DNA of 64,000 nucleotides. Origin: Muscardinus avellanarius. Its lineage: Eukaryota; Chordata; Mammalia; Rodentia; Gliridae. Shown piece after piece: positions 10,049 through 21,672 of this stretch. Made by a program: the position numbers and the translations under genes. The notes beneath the pieces are model-generated. The model was not told where the DNA came from, made no database searches, and saw nothing but the letters and a program-made list of their open reading frames with translations. The stretch spans positions 115,998,441 through 116,062,440 of the forward strand of contig OY726559.1 of the NCBI GenBank assembly GCA_963383645.1, in the 5' to 3' direction. The first letter of the stretch is position 1. Every line of letters begins with the position of its first letter.

Positions 10049-10691
10049 ACATGGTGCATATTGCTCAAGAGACCTTAGAGAGGGTGGGCAAAGTGTTAAA
10101 TTCCCTTGAATTTCAGCTTTCTGAGAGTTTAAATGGAGAAACCAATATAAATATCTTTTTTTTTTTGCATGGTTAACAAATTAAGGGAAGTAGCAGAGAG
10201 AATGTGAATGGATGGATGATGGATGGATGGATGGATGGATGGATGGATGGATGGACTGAAAGACAGGTAGATAGGGGAAGACACGGCCTTGGGAGTGTAC
10301 CTTGGGAGTTTTTAAAGCTGTGGATGTCTTTTAAGCGAGGTGGATCATGTTAAATAACAACTCTTTTCTCTCCTATATACCTCAATGACTTTGTGAAAGT
10401 AGATCTAGAATAGATATAGGAAAAGAGAGTTAATGAGAAGCCTTTTGTCTTAAATCTTAGCATGAGGAGACCATGGCGGAGGCGGCTCTGAGCCATGTGG
10501 CCTGCAGCGCTGGAGCTGGGAGCTCTGAACAGGCATATTCAATATCCAATGTGAAATATTTGTAATATTGCAGTGTAAATTTTCTGTGTTTAGTTTCTCA
10601 GTTTCCCATGCTAAAAATTAAAACATATTTATAAAAATGAGACTCATAATGTGTGGAAAAAATAAATATGCTCAAAATGAAATCCACCAAT

Positions 10692-10692
<1 letters not shown>
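10048..10692. other. Non-genic DNA with (GGAT)n
   Basis: (GGAT)n at 10207-10256; otherwise AT-rich with no gene seen. Confidence 0.5.

Positions 10693-10737
<45 letters not shown>
10693..10737 (+). repeat. (GT)n microsatellite
   Basis: Abuts the tail side of the next SINE. Confidence 0.9.
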
Positions 10738-10740
<3 letters not shown>

Positions 10741-10933
10741 GGAGATAGAACCCAGGGGCATTCTACCTCCAAGCTACATCCCTAGTCCTATTTTTTTTAA
10801 TTCTTTATTTTGAAACAGGGTCTCACTGAGTTGCAGAGGGCCTCACTAAGTAGCTGAGGCTGTCCGCGAACCACAATCCTCCCATCGCAGCCTCCTGAAT
10901 GCTGGGATTACAAAAGTGTGCCACCATGCCTGG
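10738..10933 (-). mobile_element. SINE subfamily 1
   Basis: AGATAGAACCCAGGGG to GTGTGCCACCATGCCTGG. Confidence 0.8.
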
Positions 10934-11780
10934 TTTTGGTGTAATTTTTAATACATGCATATATGGTACATTTTCTTTAATTATTCTCAGTTTTTCCATG
11001 GTACCCATAGGGGACCTGGAAGACCAGATCGTGGATATGCTTAGTAAAGGCTCCCCCCAGGCCCTTGCCCTTTTTTTTTCTCTTACTCCTTTTATCTATT
11101 AACCCTACTAACCAGCCATCTATTCCAATCCCTACACTTTGCATAAAAATCCCCTGTGTTACAACTTTTCAAGACAGTTGAAATTCCTTTGTATACCTTT
11201 TTCGGGGCAATATTGGCATCCTCTAGAAGACCAAGCAGGAGCATGCTCTGAGCTCTGGGACAAGTTTGCCAGATAATGACCATAGACGCGATGGTTGGCT
11301 CATGACAGCTGCAACAGCCGAGACAATCCACCCTTCCACGATCAGCCTACTGCTCTGCTGGGGAGGAAGAACCTTCCGTAGACCCTTGAGCTGTGATTGC
11401 TGGCACGTGTTTGTGTGTGCCCCTGCCCCACCACGACTCCCTGCTGGATCGGGAGTGCACTGAGGGTACAGCCTGGGCTTCCTTCCTCTGCCTCAGTAGC
11501 TCTCGATGGTGGGGACAGGGAATTGATACTGCACTCTTCCTGTGACCATCACCCCAAAAGAGGGCATTCGACAACTTGGAGACACGTCCGGTCATTAAAT
11601 CAGCTATCATCTGGTACCCAACAATGAGGAGGACAGCCATCCTACAGCAGAGGATGATCTGATTTCGAATATCAGTAGAGCTGAGGCTGAGAAAACCTGC
11701 TTCCTTGTAGGAAGATTAAGGAGAATTAGACTCCACACACATAAAATTGTTCTTGGATTTATTTGTTTGTTTGTTTATTT
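10934..11780. other. Unassigned DNA
   Basis: 11100-11700 is unique-looking with short open frames on both strands. No product recognised. Confidence 0.35.
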
Positions 11781-12218
11781 TTTTGGTACTGAGGAGGGAG
11801 CCGAGGTATTCTACCTCTAAGCTACACCCTAGTCCTATTTTATTATTTTTATTTTTATTTATTATTATTATTATTTTTTGGGTAGTACTGGGGTTCCTGG
11901 AAGCCCTTCTACCTCCAGGCTACACTCCCAGACCTATTTTTACATTTTTATTTGTAAACAGAGTCTCCTAAGCCAGCGCATGCAGCTGGCTTCGAACCTG
12001 CGCGATCCTCCTGTCTCCACCTCCCAAGCGTGGGGATTACAAGCGTGCGCCACCATGACCAGCCGTCCTATTTTATTTTATTTTTTTATTTGGAAACAGG
12101 GTCTCACCAAGTTGCTGAGGGCCTCGCTATGGTGTTGGGGTTGGCTTTGAATCTATGATCCTCCTGTCTCAGCTTCCTAAGTGCTGGGATTTTACAGGCG
12201 GGCACCGCCATGCCCGGC
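11781..12218 (-). mobile_element. SINE (outer)
   Basis: Outer copy with its A-rich middle split by the nested element. Confidence 0.7.
11843..12064 (-). mobile_element. SINE subfamily 2, nested
   Basis: Target duplication GTCCTATTTTA (11832-11842 and 12065-12075). Confidence 0.8.
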
Positions 12219-12939
12219 TCAGCTCCTGGATTTCTGATCTAATGAAACAAACTCTTGAAGAATGCCAGCGAGCTGCGGTGGGAATGACCGACCAGCTCAT
12301 CAATCGCTCACTCTAGGCTCTACGGGGACCAGATCAAGCCAGGACACCCTTTGATGACTAAGGATCCATCCTGATTCAAGCCTAGATAGCATTTCAGATC
12401 ACTGTGAAGCCTCCTCTCTCTGGCATTTCCTCTCCCTCTGGCTCATCCCAGGAACCATGCTGATGGCCAGCTGAGTGGCACCAATGTCCAATGACTGTTT
12501 GTGACAGCCGCTGGCCTCAGTGTCTTTTAACCAGGCCTTCACCATGGTATCCGAATTCCAGTCCCTCAGATCTTTTATGGCTTCCTGACTGGGTACTTGT
12601 CTAAGCCATTTTCTACCTGCAGCTCCGCCTTCTTTCCTTGTCTTCCGCTATCCCTTGTCCCATCCATCACACCATCAATCCCTCCTCATCCAAGCACCCC
12701 CTGCCTTGCCCTGTACAGTCTGAAGTGCGAGCCTCTTCTGTTTATCAGGCTTCTACTTGACTTGCCTCTATGGCCACACTCCTTATCAGATGACAGTTCC
12801 CCCAGCCAATCATCTTCCTCTCTCCTCAATTCTCCTCTGTGTGTGTGTAAGAGGGGTGTGTGTGTGTGTGAATAATTCACTGCCCAAAGCAAATATATTT
12901 GGAGTTTATTTCATGTTCCATAATATACAAAGCATTTCT
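12219..12939. other. Unassigned DNA
   Basis: Unique-looking, no gene seen; short TG-rich tract near 12838-12872. Confidence 0.4.
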
Positions 12940-13134
12940 GAGCTGGCATGTGGCACACGCCTTTAATCCCCGTATACAGGAGGCTGAGACAAGAGGATCT
13001 CGGCTTCGAGGACAGCCTCAGCAACTTAGCAAGAGCTTCGACTTAGTGAGACCTTGTTTCCAAATAAAAAATAAAAAGGACTGAGGATATATCTTGGGTG
13101 TAGGAATGCCAGTGAGTTTAATGCCCAGGGTCAA
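12940..13134 (+). mobile_element. SINE, older copy
   Basis: GGCATGTGGCACACGCC head and degraded ID-like tail. Confidence 0.65.
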
Positions 13135-13459
13135 TACACACACAAGCAAACTAGAACAAAATAGCTTGATAATTTATTTAATCTCCCATATGACCTGGAT
13201 GGAGCCACATATATCAGGCACATAATATAGAAGAGGAACATTGCCTAGGCCAGGACCTCTGCTAGCGAGGGGCTGGGCTCCAACTCTGTCTCTCGGTGCT
13301 CCACCATGACGTTCTCCTTGGTTCTCGGGTCCCACGCCCCGCAGACCCCTTTATCCCACACCCTGAGCTCAGTCTCCCTCCCCTTTCTATAATATCTGGG
13401 CTCCTCACCCACGTCATCCTGGTGCAGTTTGTTTGTTTACCTGTTTATTTATTTATTAT

Positions 13460-13878
13460 TATTGAGTATCAAACCCAGGGGTATTCTACCTCTGAGATAT
13501 ACCCCAGAGCCCTTTATTAAATTGTTTTGATTTGAAACAGGGTCTCACTAGGTTGTAGAGACTCTCACTAAATTGCTGAGGCTGTCTTTTTTTTTTTTTT
13601 TTGGTGGTACTGGGGTTCCTGGAAGCCCTTCTGCCTCGGGGCTACACTCCCAGACCTATTTTTACATTTTTATTTGGAAACAGGGTCTCCTAAGCCAGCG
13701 CGCGTGGCTGGCTTCGAACCTGCGCGATCCTCCTGTCTCTGCCTCCCAAGCGCGGGGATTACAAGCCTGCGCCACCACGCCCGGCTGAGGCTGTCTTTGA
13801 ACCTGCGACTCTCCCAAATACTGGGATTGCAGTCTCCCAAATACCAGGATTGCAGGTGTGCACCACCATGCCTAGCTC
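13460..13878 (-). mobile_element. SINE (outer)
   Basis: Old copy interrupted at 13590-13785. Confidence 0.7.
13590..13785 (-). mobile_element. SINE subfamily 2, nested
   Basis: 13-bp target duplication TGAGGCTGTCTTT (13577-13589 and 13786-13798). Confidence 0.92.
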
Positions 13879-13979
13879 TGTATTTTAATGTTATATAATT
13901 TTTAAAAATATACCCACTGTTTATTTTCTTCTGCTATAATTTAAATACCTTTGTTGTTGGTGGTGGTTTCATTTCTGTT

Positions 13980-14187
13980 TTGTGGCACTGGAAGATTGAA
14001 CCCAGGGGCATTCTACCTCTGAGCTACACCTGCAGCCCCATTTTATTTATTTTTTTAAATTTTGAAACAGGGGTTCACTAAGTTGTAGAGGCCCTTGCTT
14101 AAGTTGCTGGAGCTGACCACAAACACACGCTCCTCCTGTCCCAGCCTCCCCATACTGGGATTCCAAGTGTGACTCACCACGCCTGGG
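13980..14187 (-). mobile_element. SINE, older copy
   Basis: GAAGATTGAACCCAGGGG to CTCACCACGCCTGGGC. Confidence 0.7.
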
Positions 14188-14239
14188 CAAACTCCTTTGT
14201 CTTATATGCTGATCTATTCCAAGCATCCAGAGCATCCAG

Positions 14240-14685
14240 TAGCATAAAGAAAAACACAGTCATGTCATTTGCAGAGAAATGGATGGAACTGGAGAACATT
14301 ATGCTAAGTGAGATTGGTTAGGCACAAAAAATAAGAAATAAGATGTTCTCACTAATATGCAGAAACTAGGGAGAAAAAGAGTCATAGGAGGAACTCTAGA
14401 CGAAGAAGGAGATTGTACAGATGAGCAAATAAGGCGACCTAACTGAGGGGATGGGAGGGGGAAGAGGGAAATTCTCTAATGCATGTGATGTACTTTAAGA
14501 AACATATCCGTGTCAGCCACTAAGCCAAACATGAGAAAGGGGGAGGGGGAGGGAATGGGACGGGAACCGGGGAAGGGCTAATTGGGTGATGTGTGCATGT
14601 AAGCCTCCACCATCTTGTACTCCATTAAGATGTATGACTACAATGCACCAATAAAACATTTTTAAAAATTAAAAAAATAACAACT
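14240..14685 (+). mobile_element. LINE-1-like 3' fragment
   Basis: ATGGATGGAACTGGAGAACA-type block, G-rich polypurine segment (14445-14475, 14535-14575), and an ACAATGCACCAATAAAAC end followed by an A-rich tail. Assignment is by family knowledge. Confidence 0.55.
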
Positions 14686-14899
14686 TAAAGAATATTTGCA
14701 TACATCATTTTTGCATGAGTGGTTAAGCAGATTCACTGGTTCACTGCAGTTCTTCCTGTCTCTTGTTTTTAGCCATAACCCCAATCTTCATGGTTCACCT
14801 TTATTGCCTTGAAGTTCTTCTGTGTCTGAAACGCTGGTTCTTTTTTCTGAATGACAGCACTTCAAATATCGAAGAGAGAAACATGTTACTCTGGTCAAA

Positions 14900-15300
14900 A
14901 CCTAATTATTACTCTTCCTTCTATGGAGAAAGACTGATCTGGGGAGCAAGATAAGCCTTGGCTTGGATTCCAGGACCATCCAGTTGTAAATGTGCCACCA
15001 AAGTTGAGATTTTTTTTTTCCTTCAACATCAGTAAAATTAGTGATTAACACTTTTTCAAGCTGTTGAAAGTGTGAGGAAAGATTTCTGACCTCAGGTGGT
15101 AGCTGGGACACTGTGTCATCCCTCAGCCTCACTACATCTGACCAGAGTCCAACACAGTATGGTACAGTCGACACAGTACCCAGCTGTTCACCATCTGGAC
15201 CGAGAAGAACAGTGCCATCAGGCATCGCTACTGAGAGCCATCCTCGGTTGACACAGGCGGTCTCATTTACGGCCCTTACTAAGATTTCAATCAATCAGAC
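14900..15300 (-). other. Coding-like stretch, unidentified
   Basis: The minus strand is open for about 130 codons with ordinary amino-acid composition (e.g. NRGWLSVAMPDGTVLLGPDG) but has stops upstream and no splice context I can defend. A retrocopy fragment is possible. Confidence 0.25.
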
Positions 15301-15350
15301 ACGCAGCTGTCACTCCACCTACTCATCTTCTACAAGCTCAGCTGGCCTGT

Positions 15351-15352
<2 letters not shown>

Positions 15353-15410
<58 letters not shown>
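15353..15410 (+). repeat. (TTTC)n microsatellite
   Basis: About 14 units on a SINE tail. Confidence 0.9.
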
Positions 15411-15619
15411 ATTTATTGTGGTGCTGGGTATGGAACCCAGAGGCTTTCTACCTCTGTGCAACACTCCCAGACCTATTCTCTATTTTATTTGGAAACAGGG
15501 TCTCACTAAGTTGCCGAGAGCCTCACTAAGTAGCTGAGGCCGCCTTTGAACCCGTGCCATTCTCCTGTCTCAGCCTCCCAAGCGCGGGGATTACAAGCGT
15601 GCGCCACCACGCCCGGCCT
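15411..15619 (-). mobile_element. SINE subfamily 1/2 intermediate
   Basis: Combines GGTATGGAACCCAGAGG with CTCCCAGACCTATT, a mix of the two subfamily signatures. Confidence 0.75.
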
Positions 15620-17720
15620 CGGCCTGTACTTTAAATCCAGAACTTCACATTGAACTTAATCACATTTTATTTTATCACATCAACCGCATGATCCTAACTC
15701 AGGTTGAATCAGAAGTTCACACTCCAACGTGCTCTCCTAACTCAGAGGTCACCTGACATGAAGGTTACTTTTCTTTGCAAGTTCTTCTCCAAGGAAGAGA
15801 TAAGAAAACAAACAAACTAAACAAGTTCATTAGAGCAGGGTGGAGAGCAAGTCCCGCTCCTCTCGCGGGTGTCTGATTGGTAGCTGTCTATCTCCTCTGC
15901 CATCGGTGTCTCCTGCGTTGAAGTTCTCCCCATATCCATAGTCTGTCTGGCTCACTGTTGCATCCCCGGCCTCAATCACGGTTCCTGGAAAGCAGCAGAG
16001 CCCCAATAAATAAACGTGTCAAGTGAATAGATGTGTGATACACGGTGGTAAATGTTTTGCACCCTGATGGGTAGAAGACTAAAGAACAGAGGGGAGATAT
16101 TGACCCAGCTTAGGGTTCCTGGCAAGACGTGGTGAGGAGCGTGACCTGTGGGTTTGGCACAGCCTGGGTTATTCTTCGTCCTCTAGATACTTCTAGATTT
16201 GCCGTTCAGATCAGGAAATCACATCTTCTAGAGGAATGAGCTGGGTATTTCCTGATATTGGGAGCTCATGGTCATCAAGCATCACCCTGTCTTTCTGACT
16301 AGTCTCAGACACAAGCAGGTGGCTCTTCTGGGATGTCCGGCTAAGTCAGGAACCGGGTCCAGCTCACCACCTAGCTATTCTTCTATACATCAACTAAATG
16401 TCCTTATATGCACCACCGGTCATCTGACTGCTTGCATTGTCTACCATCTCATTTCAATGGCTGAATTCTTCTCTGACACATCACACTCCTATTTTCTTCT
16501 GCATCCAAGGCTATGTCAGTCTGTAGAACAAACTGGCATGTGGAATTTCTTCCTCTTAATGTTTGGGAAAACCTAGATAATAGATAATAATGCTTACCTA
16601 GTCGGTTGTTGTGGAAATTAGAAGAGAAGCAGAAAGACAGACATGTGTGTAGAAAGATAGGTAGATACACACCTGCGTTTAATACACCCACAAATATATA
16701 CTACATAAATACAGTGTGTGTGTGTGTGTATGCATACATACATACATATGTGCACATGTATACATATACCATATGTATAGACATACATACACTATAAAGA
16801 CCTATTTATAGACTCAGATCCTATCTGCATAAGGCATTTCACTAAACCAGTAGTGACCAAATGCTGCTGGACATCAGAAACTGCCAGAGGTCTGGTTAGG
16901 AGACAGCTTGCCCAGAATCTCTGTTGCAGTAGGTTTGGCGAGATGCATCGGCCTGTCCAATGAGGTCCTGGGTAATATTGATGCTGCTGGTCCAGGTAGT
17001 AGTAGCCTTTGGGAACCAGTGTACGCTGAGGATGAACAAGGGTTATGTCTGTCCCTTCCACCAGGTCCTCTCCGCAGGTAAGCAATAAGTCTTTGTCAGT
17101 AAATGCATGGCGAGCGGATTTCACACAAGAGCCTCCGTTTTCCTTTATAGCATGCCAGATTTTGCTAGGTGGTCTCCAGGCTCTCTACCACCAACACCTG
17201 GGACACACCCGAGCCAGGACTGTGCTTCCTGACTCTGGTCCTGTAGCTGTGAGGTCGAGTGGGGTTGTGGCCTCTGAGGAAGGGGCACTGGACCAGACCT
17301 CCCGGAACCCAGGCTCCCACCCTCTGCAGACCACTGGGGCTTCAGGGCAGCACCCGCCATGAGGAAGACCTGCCTCCAGGGTGTGCGTCCTCCAGCGTCC
17401 CCTGCAGGAGCAAGAGGAAGCCATCCCTGCCAGTCCTCCAGCTCCTACTTCACCCTGCCTGGCGAGGGGCGAGGAAGGGAGCCACTGAGGACTGCAGGGT
17501 CCAGCTGGCATCCCTCCTTTCCTATAACCTCAGAACAAAAAAGATAATTTAGTTCCGGAAAAAAAAGAAGAGTGAATCCCCAGGGAGCTCCCAGGTGATT
17601 CCATCTCCATTTCAGAGTGACACTGCTCTGACTCTGGCCCTAGGGCTGGACAGCCTGCCACGCCCAGGCCGGGAGCCCTTTACTCCTAGCTTGGAAGGTA
17701 AGGGTGACCACCCCTGTTCC
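15620..17720. other. Unassigned DNA
   Basis: Only short open frames. TG/CATA-rich tract at 16712-16790. No gene recognised. Confidence 0.4.
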
Positions 17721-18060
17721 ATTGGTATATCCAGGAGAGGGATTTGGAGGCAGATATCACCATCAATCTCACTAATAATGTTTGGGAAGGGAGCTGGAGG
17801 GAGTGGAAGGGATGCAGGAGGAAATACACCAAATGCTGTGTGCACAAACCTCTCTATGATGTATGTATATATATACCTCCGGGCTACACTCCCAGACCTA
17901 TTTTTACATTTTTATTTGGAAACAGGGTCTCCTAAACCAGCACGCGCGGCTGGCTTCCAACCTGCGCGATCCTCCTGTCTCTGCCTCCCAAGCGCGGGGA
18001 TTACAAGCGTGCGCCACCATGCCCGGCCTTCTATGACAGATGATTATAATGCACCAATAA
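17721..18060 (+). mobile_element. LINE-1-like 3' fragment split by a SINE
   Basis: Flanks of the SINE at 17876-18028 join into a TCTATGA...TATAATGCACCAATAA type L1 3' end, like that at 14240-14685. Confidence 0.45.
17876..18028 (-). mobile_element. SINE subfamily 2, truncated
   Basis: Lacks the GGTGGTACTGGGG end; TCTATGA flanks on both sides suggest a short target duplication. Confidence 0.75.
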
Positions 18061-18071
18061 GAGTATATTTA

Positions 18072-18277
18072 GCCCGGCATGGTGGCGCCCGCTTGTAATC
18101 CCAGCATTTGGGAGGCTGAGACAGGAGGATCACAGTTCAAGGATAGACTCAGCCACTTAGTGAAGCCCTTTGCAACTCAGGGAGACCCTGTTTCAAAATA
18201 AAAAGAATAAAAACAATAGGGCTGGGGGTGTAGCTCATAGGTAGAATGCCCCTGGGTTCCACCCCTAGTACTGCAAA
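18072..18277 (+). mobile_element. SINE subfamily 1
   Basis: GCCCGGCATGGTGGCGCCC to CACCCCTAGTACTGC. Confidence 0.8.
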
Positions 18278-18330
18278 ATAAATAGAAACAAACAAAGAAA
18301 GAAAGGATTTTTTATTTTATTTTTATTTTG

Positions 18331-18760
18331 CAGGTCTGGGGATGGAACCCGGGGACATTCAACATCCGAGCTACCCTTCCTGCCTTATTTTTTTATTCTT
18401 TATTTGGAAACAGGGTCTCTTAAGCCAGCGAGGCTGGCTTCGAGCCTGCGTGATTTTCCTGTCTCTGCCTCCCAAGCTCGGGAATTACAAGTGTGTGGCA
18501 CCACGCCCGGCTTTATCCTTTATTTTGAAACAGGGTCTCACTAAGTTGTGGAGGAATTCACTAATAAAATATTTTAAAAATAGGTGTCTGGGAGTGTAGC
18601 CCGGAGGTAGAAGGGTTTCCAGGAACTCCAGTACCACAAAAAATAAATAAATAAAAATAAAAATAAATAAATAAAATAAATAAATAAAGACTAAAAAATA
18701 GGGCTTGGGGTGTAGCTTGGAGGTAGACTGTCCCTGGGTTCCATCCCCAGTATAAAGAAA
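18331..18760. mobile_element. Cluster of SINE pieces
   Basis: Minus-strand SINE 18331-18512, then a partial minus piece, a plus-strand subfamily 2 tail (18575-18640) and another ID-like tail (18695-18750). Confidence 0.65.
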
Positions 18761-18993
18761 GAAAGAAAGGGAAGAAAAGTAAAGAAAGTAGAGTTGGTGG
18801 GGCAGAGGGAAGTGCAGGATAAGAAGTTATTATTTAATGGGTACTTAATTCCACTGAATCACACACTTGAAAATGGTTACCATGATCAATATTATGTTAC
18901 TTGTATCACAACTAAAAAAAAAATCTCTGTAGGTCAGGAAGGAATTAAACACAACACTCAAGACTCAGACTCAGGCTGTGTGCTGGCATGGTC

Positions 18994-18999
18994 TTTATT
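18994..18999 (-). terminator. KPRP: Poly(A) signal of KPRP
   Basis: AATAAA on the minus strand about 0.7 kb after the KPRP stop. The implied 3'UTR length fits the family. Confidence 0.7.
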
Positions 19000-19692
19000 A
19001 TCCCGTGGCCTCCTCTTGCCCCATTTTCTGCAGCCGCCCATCAGGACAGAATCTAGCACATGCAGCCCACCCACAAGCCCGGGGAATGGTTTCCTGCCCC
19101 AAGGTAGACACAGACATTTAGGGAGATTCTGACTCCACCTGGATGGGCGTTTGCAGCCTATTAGGCACACCTGAAAAGGAAAACCATCCAAGCCACCAGA
19201 AGCTGTTGCCAGATGATAGGGTGGCAGAAGCAATGGATTCTGGGAAGTTGTTGGCACAGTCTCCTGTGACTCTTATGGGGACAGGCAGAGAAGATTCCAA
19301 GAAGAGGCACCCAGAGGTGGTGAGTGTCCGGATGCCAAGGAATAGAAGAGAAATGGTCCCTCAGAGGGAGAAGGAGTAAACCAGCATCTTGGAAGCAAAG
19401 ACAGAAAGGGATGTCCCGAGCACCGTGATTGAAGCTGCCTTTGGGGAAGCCATGGGATGCGCTGCGGGAGGGATGTCTGCCACTCCTGGGGTGTGCAACC
19501 TGAGATGATGTGCCAAGTTTCTACAGCTGAGCTGATGTGCCAAGGGGCTTGGACACCGGCTTTAAAGCACGGGGCCTCTAAATGTCTTTGGAGAGATGCA
19601 AAGAACATATCAGAAACCGTGGTTACTGTGAGAGGAAGAGCAGGATTTTTTTCCCAGCAGGAGGGGCAGGAGTGCTTCAGCCCGATTTCCTT

Positions 19693-21672
19693 TTAAAAAT
19701 AGGCACCCTTGGCTCCAGCATAAGCCCCGCCTTTCACGCTAGCATAGATGTTTCCTTGGTCTTCACAGCCTCCTAGACTATGTGGTTCCGGGAACCCACC
19801 ACCGGATCCGCAGCCAGCGCCGCCCTCTGGGCCTTGGGTGCCAGCGAACTGGTAGCTGGGGCACTCGGTGTCCAGGTGGCACGGATTGGATTCGTGACAG
19901 CCCAGGTCTTGTGAGTAAGGGGCTGGGTTGGGGCGGAAGCAGGGGCTGGGGCAGCGGCCAGGCTGCCCGCGCGGCTCCGGGCTGGGGCAGGGCGCGGGCA
20001 GGGGAATGGGCTCCGGACGTGCACAGAGCTCGGGGCGCTCGCAGGGCTGCGGGTACGGGTGTGGCCCTGGGTTCTCACACTGCACTGGGCGAGGTCTTGA
20101 AGCCAGACGCGGCGCTGGGCGCGGAGCTGGACAGGGTGCTGGATATGGCTCCGGAGCTAAACAAGGCTCGGAAAACCGGCGCATCGGGGGGCACGGGCGG
20201 GGTTCCGCGATGGAGCAGGGCTCTGGGCGCGGACGGGGGCGCGGAGCGGGGAGGGGGCGGCGCTGCCTGGGTGGCTCTGGGCACGGATCGAAACGCAGTG
20301 GTGGCGAACAGGACCTGGGGAGTGGGCGCGGGGGCCTCAGCTCCGGGCAGGAGCCCCCCCAGGAGGGCTGTGGGGCGCAGCTCCGGGAGCGGCCCCTGAT
20401 GGGAGGGATCTGGACCGGGCACCTCTGTGGGGGGACCTGCCTGGGGCAGCAGGGGGAGGAGATCTCAATTCGGCACTTGGGTCCGGTTCTGGGGGAGCAA
20501 GCTGAGGTGCGCCCCCGCGAGCAGTGGCTGCCGTAGATGGGTTCAGAGCGGCGGGGTGGGGTGCAGTAGTTGTAGGAACCCGAATCGCATCTGGACGGTG
20601 GCTGGAAGCTGCTGCCATAGTAGGGCTGAGATCGTCGAGGTGGGGAGCAGCTGCCGCCGTAGTAGGGCTGAGATCGTCGAGGTGGGGAGCAGCTGCCGCC
20701 GTAGTAGGGCTGAGATCGCCGAGGTGGGGAGCAGCTGCCGCTGTAGTAGGGCTGAGATCGCCGAGGTGGGGAGCAGCTGCCGCCGTAGTAGGGCTGAGAT
20801 CGCCGAGGTGGGGAGCAGCTGCTGCCGTAGTAGGGCTGGGAGCGCCGAGGTGGGGAGCAGCTGCGGTATGGGGGTTGCAGCCCCCGCGAAGGGAGGCATC
20901 TGCCCGCGCTCTGGGACCGACGCTGCCCGGAGAAGCCCCCGTAGGAGCCCTGGGTTTGGCACTGGGGCGCACACGAGCTAAACGGAGCCTGCGACTGTCG
21001 CTGGGGGGCGCAGCTGCTGTAGGATGCACCGGACTGGAATTGGGAGGCGGAGCCATTGTAAGATGCCTGGGTCTGACGCTGGGGGGCGAAGCTGCTGTAG
21101 GATGCGCCGGGCTGTCGCTGCTGGGGGTAGCTGCCGTAGGAGCCCTGGTATTGGCACTGGCTGGAGAAGCCCCCCAGAGCCTGGCCCCCCGGGCGAGATT
21201 GCACATAAATAGGGGCGGGCCTAGGGGCTGGAGCCGGCAGGTAGGTCTGGACTGGGTATTCCACATAACTCGTTTCGGTGTAACAGACCGGAGCGCATTC
21301 TACGTACTGAACAGGGCCAGGGCACGGGACTTGGTACTGCACGTAGGTAACCTCAGGCTGGCACGGGGCCTGGCATGGAACGCAGGAGGCTTGCGTCTGG
21401 CAGGGAACCTGGCACTTCCCCTTGCTGGTCTTCGACCCCTTGGTGGTCTTCGATTGGGAGGCAGCTTGGCCCTTCACCTGGGTGGTCTTAGATTGGCAGG
21501 GAGCCTGGGAAACTTGAACCGGACACACCGAGGGACATTCCAACACCTGCACCTCACAGGGGGCTTGGACCACCACCTGGCCATTGGCATAGGGGATCTG
21601 GGAGGGGCCGAGGGATCCCTTGACGCAGCACTGGGGCATGGGCACGCAACACTGAATTTGCTGGTCGCACAT
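19693..21672 (-). CDS. KPRP: Keratinocyte proline-rich protein
   Basis: 659-residue Pro/Gln/Cys/Arg-rich cytoplasmic protein of stratified epithelium, linked to keratinocyte differentiation. It starts MCDQQIQCC; residues 35-125 carry Gln/Cys/Lys-rich repeats (QAPCQ, KTTQVKGQ), 126-160 hold the ECAPVCYTETSYVEYPVQ block, and 165-250 hold repeats of the SYSS-APQRQ type. Residues 272-355 are six copies of a 14-residue CSPPRRSQPYYG repeat. The conserved GPKCRIEISSPCCPRQVPP block lies at about 397-415, and the tail ends in GAKGAYF. It is longer than human KPRP (579 aa as I recall), much of the excess being the 14-residue array. The CDS is one exon; the acceptor (CTTCCTTCAG, AG at 21695-21696) lies 22 nt before the ATG. 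Long open frames in other phases here are shadows of low-complexity coding DNA. Confidence 0.97.
   Translation of the reverse strand: MCDQQIQCCVPMPQCCVKGSLGPSQIPYANGQVVVQAPCEVQVLECPSVCPVQVSQAPCQSKTTQVKGQAASQSKTTKGSKTSKGKCQVPCQTQASCVPCQAPCQPEVTYVQYQVPCPGPVQYVECAPVCYTETSYVEYPVQTYLPAPAPRPAPIYVQSRPGGQALGGFSSQCQYQGSYGSYPQQRQPGASYSSFAPQRQTQASYNGSASQFQSGASYSSCAPQRQSQAPFSSCAPQCQTQGSYGGFSGQRRSQSAGRCLPSRGLQPPYRSCSPPRRSQPYYGSSCSPPRRSQPYYGGSCSPPRRSQPYYSGSCSPPRRSQPYYGGSCSPPRRSQPYYGGSCSPPRRSQPYYGSSFQPPSRCDSGSYNYCTPPRRSEPIYGSHCSRGRTSACSPRTGPKCRIEISSPCCPRQVPPQRCPVQIPPIRGRSRSCAPQPSWGGSCPELRPPRPLPRSCSPPLRFDPCPEPPRQRRPLPAPRPRPRPEPCSIAEPRPCPPMRRFSEPCLAPEPYPAPCPAPRPAPRLASRPRPVQCENPGPHPYPQPCERPELCARPEPIPLPAPCPSPEPRGQPGRCPSPCFRPNPAPYSQDLGCHESNPCHLDTECPSYQFAGTQGPEGGAGCGSGGGFPEPHSLGGCEDQGNIYASVKGGAYAGAKGAYF
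20608..20859 (-). repeat. KPRP 42-bp coding repeat array
   Basis: Six head-to-tail 42-bp units, each encoding CSPPRRSQPYYG plus two small residues (KPRP residues 272-355). Units differ at only a few bases, which points to recent expansion. Confidence 0.92.

Noticed and set aside
12597..12892. Short open frames in unique DNA
   Set aside because: No family resemblance, no gene signals, ends in a TG tract.
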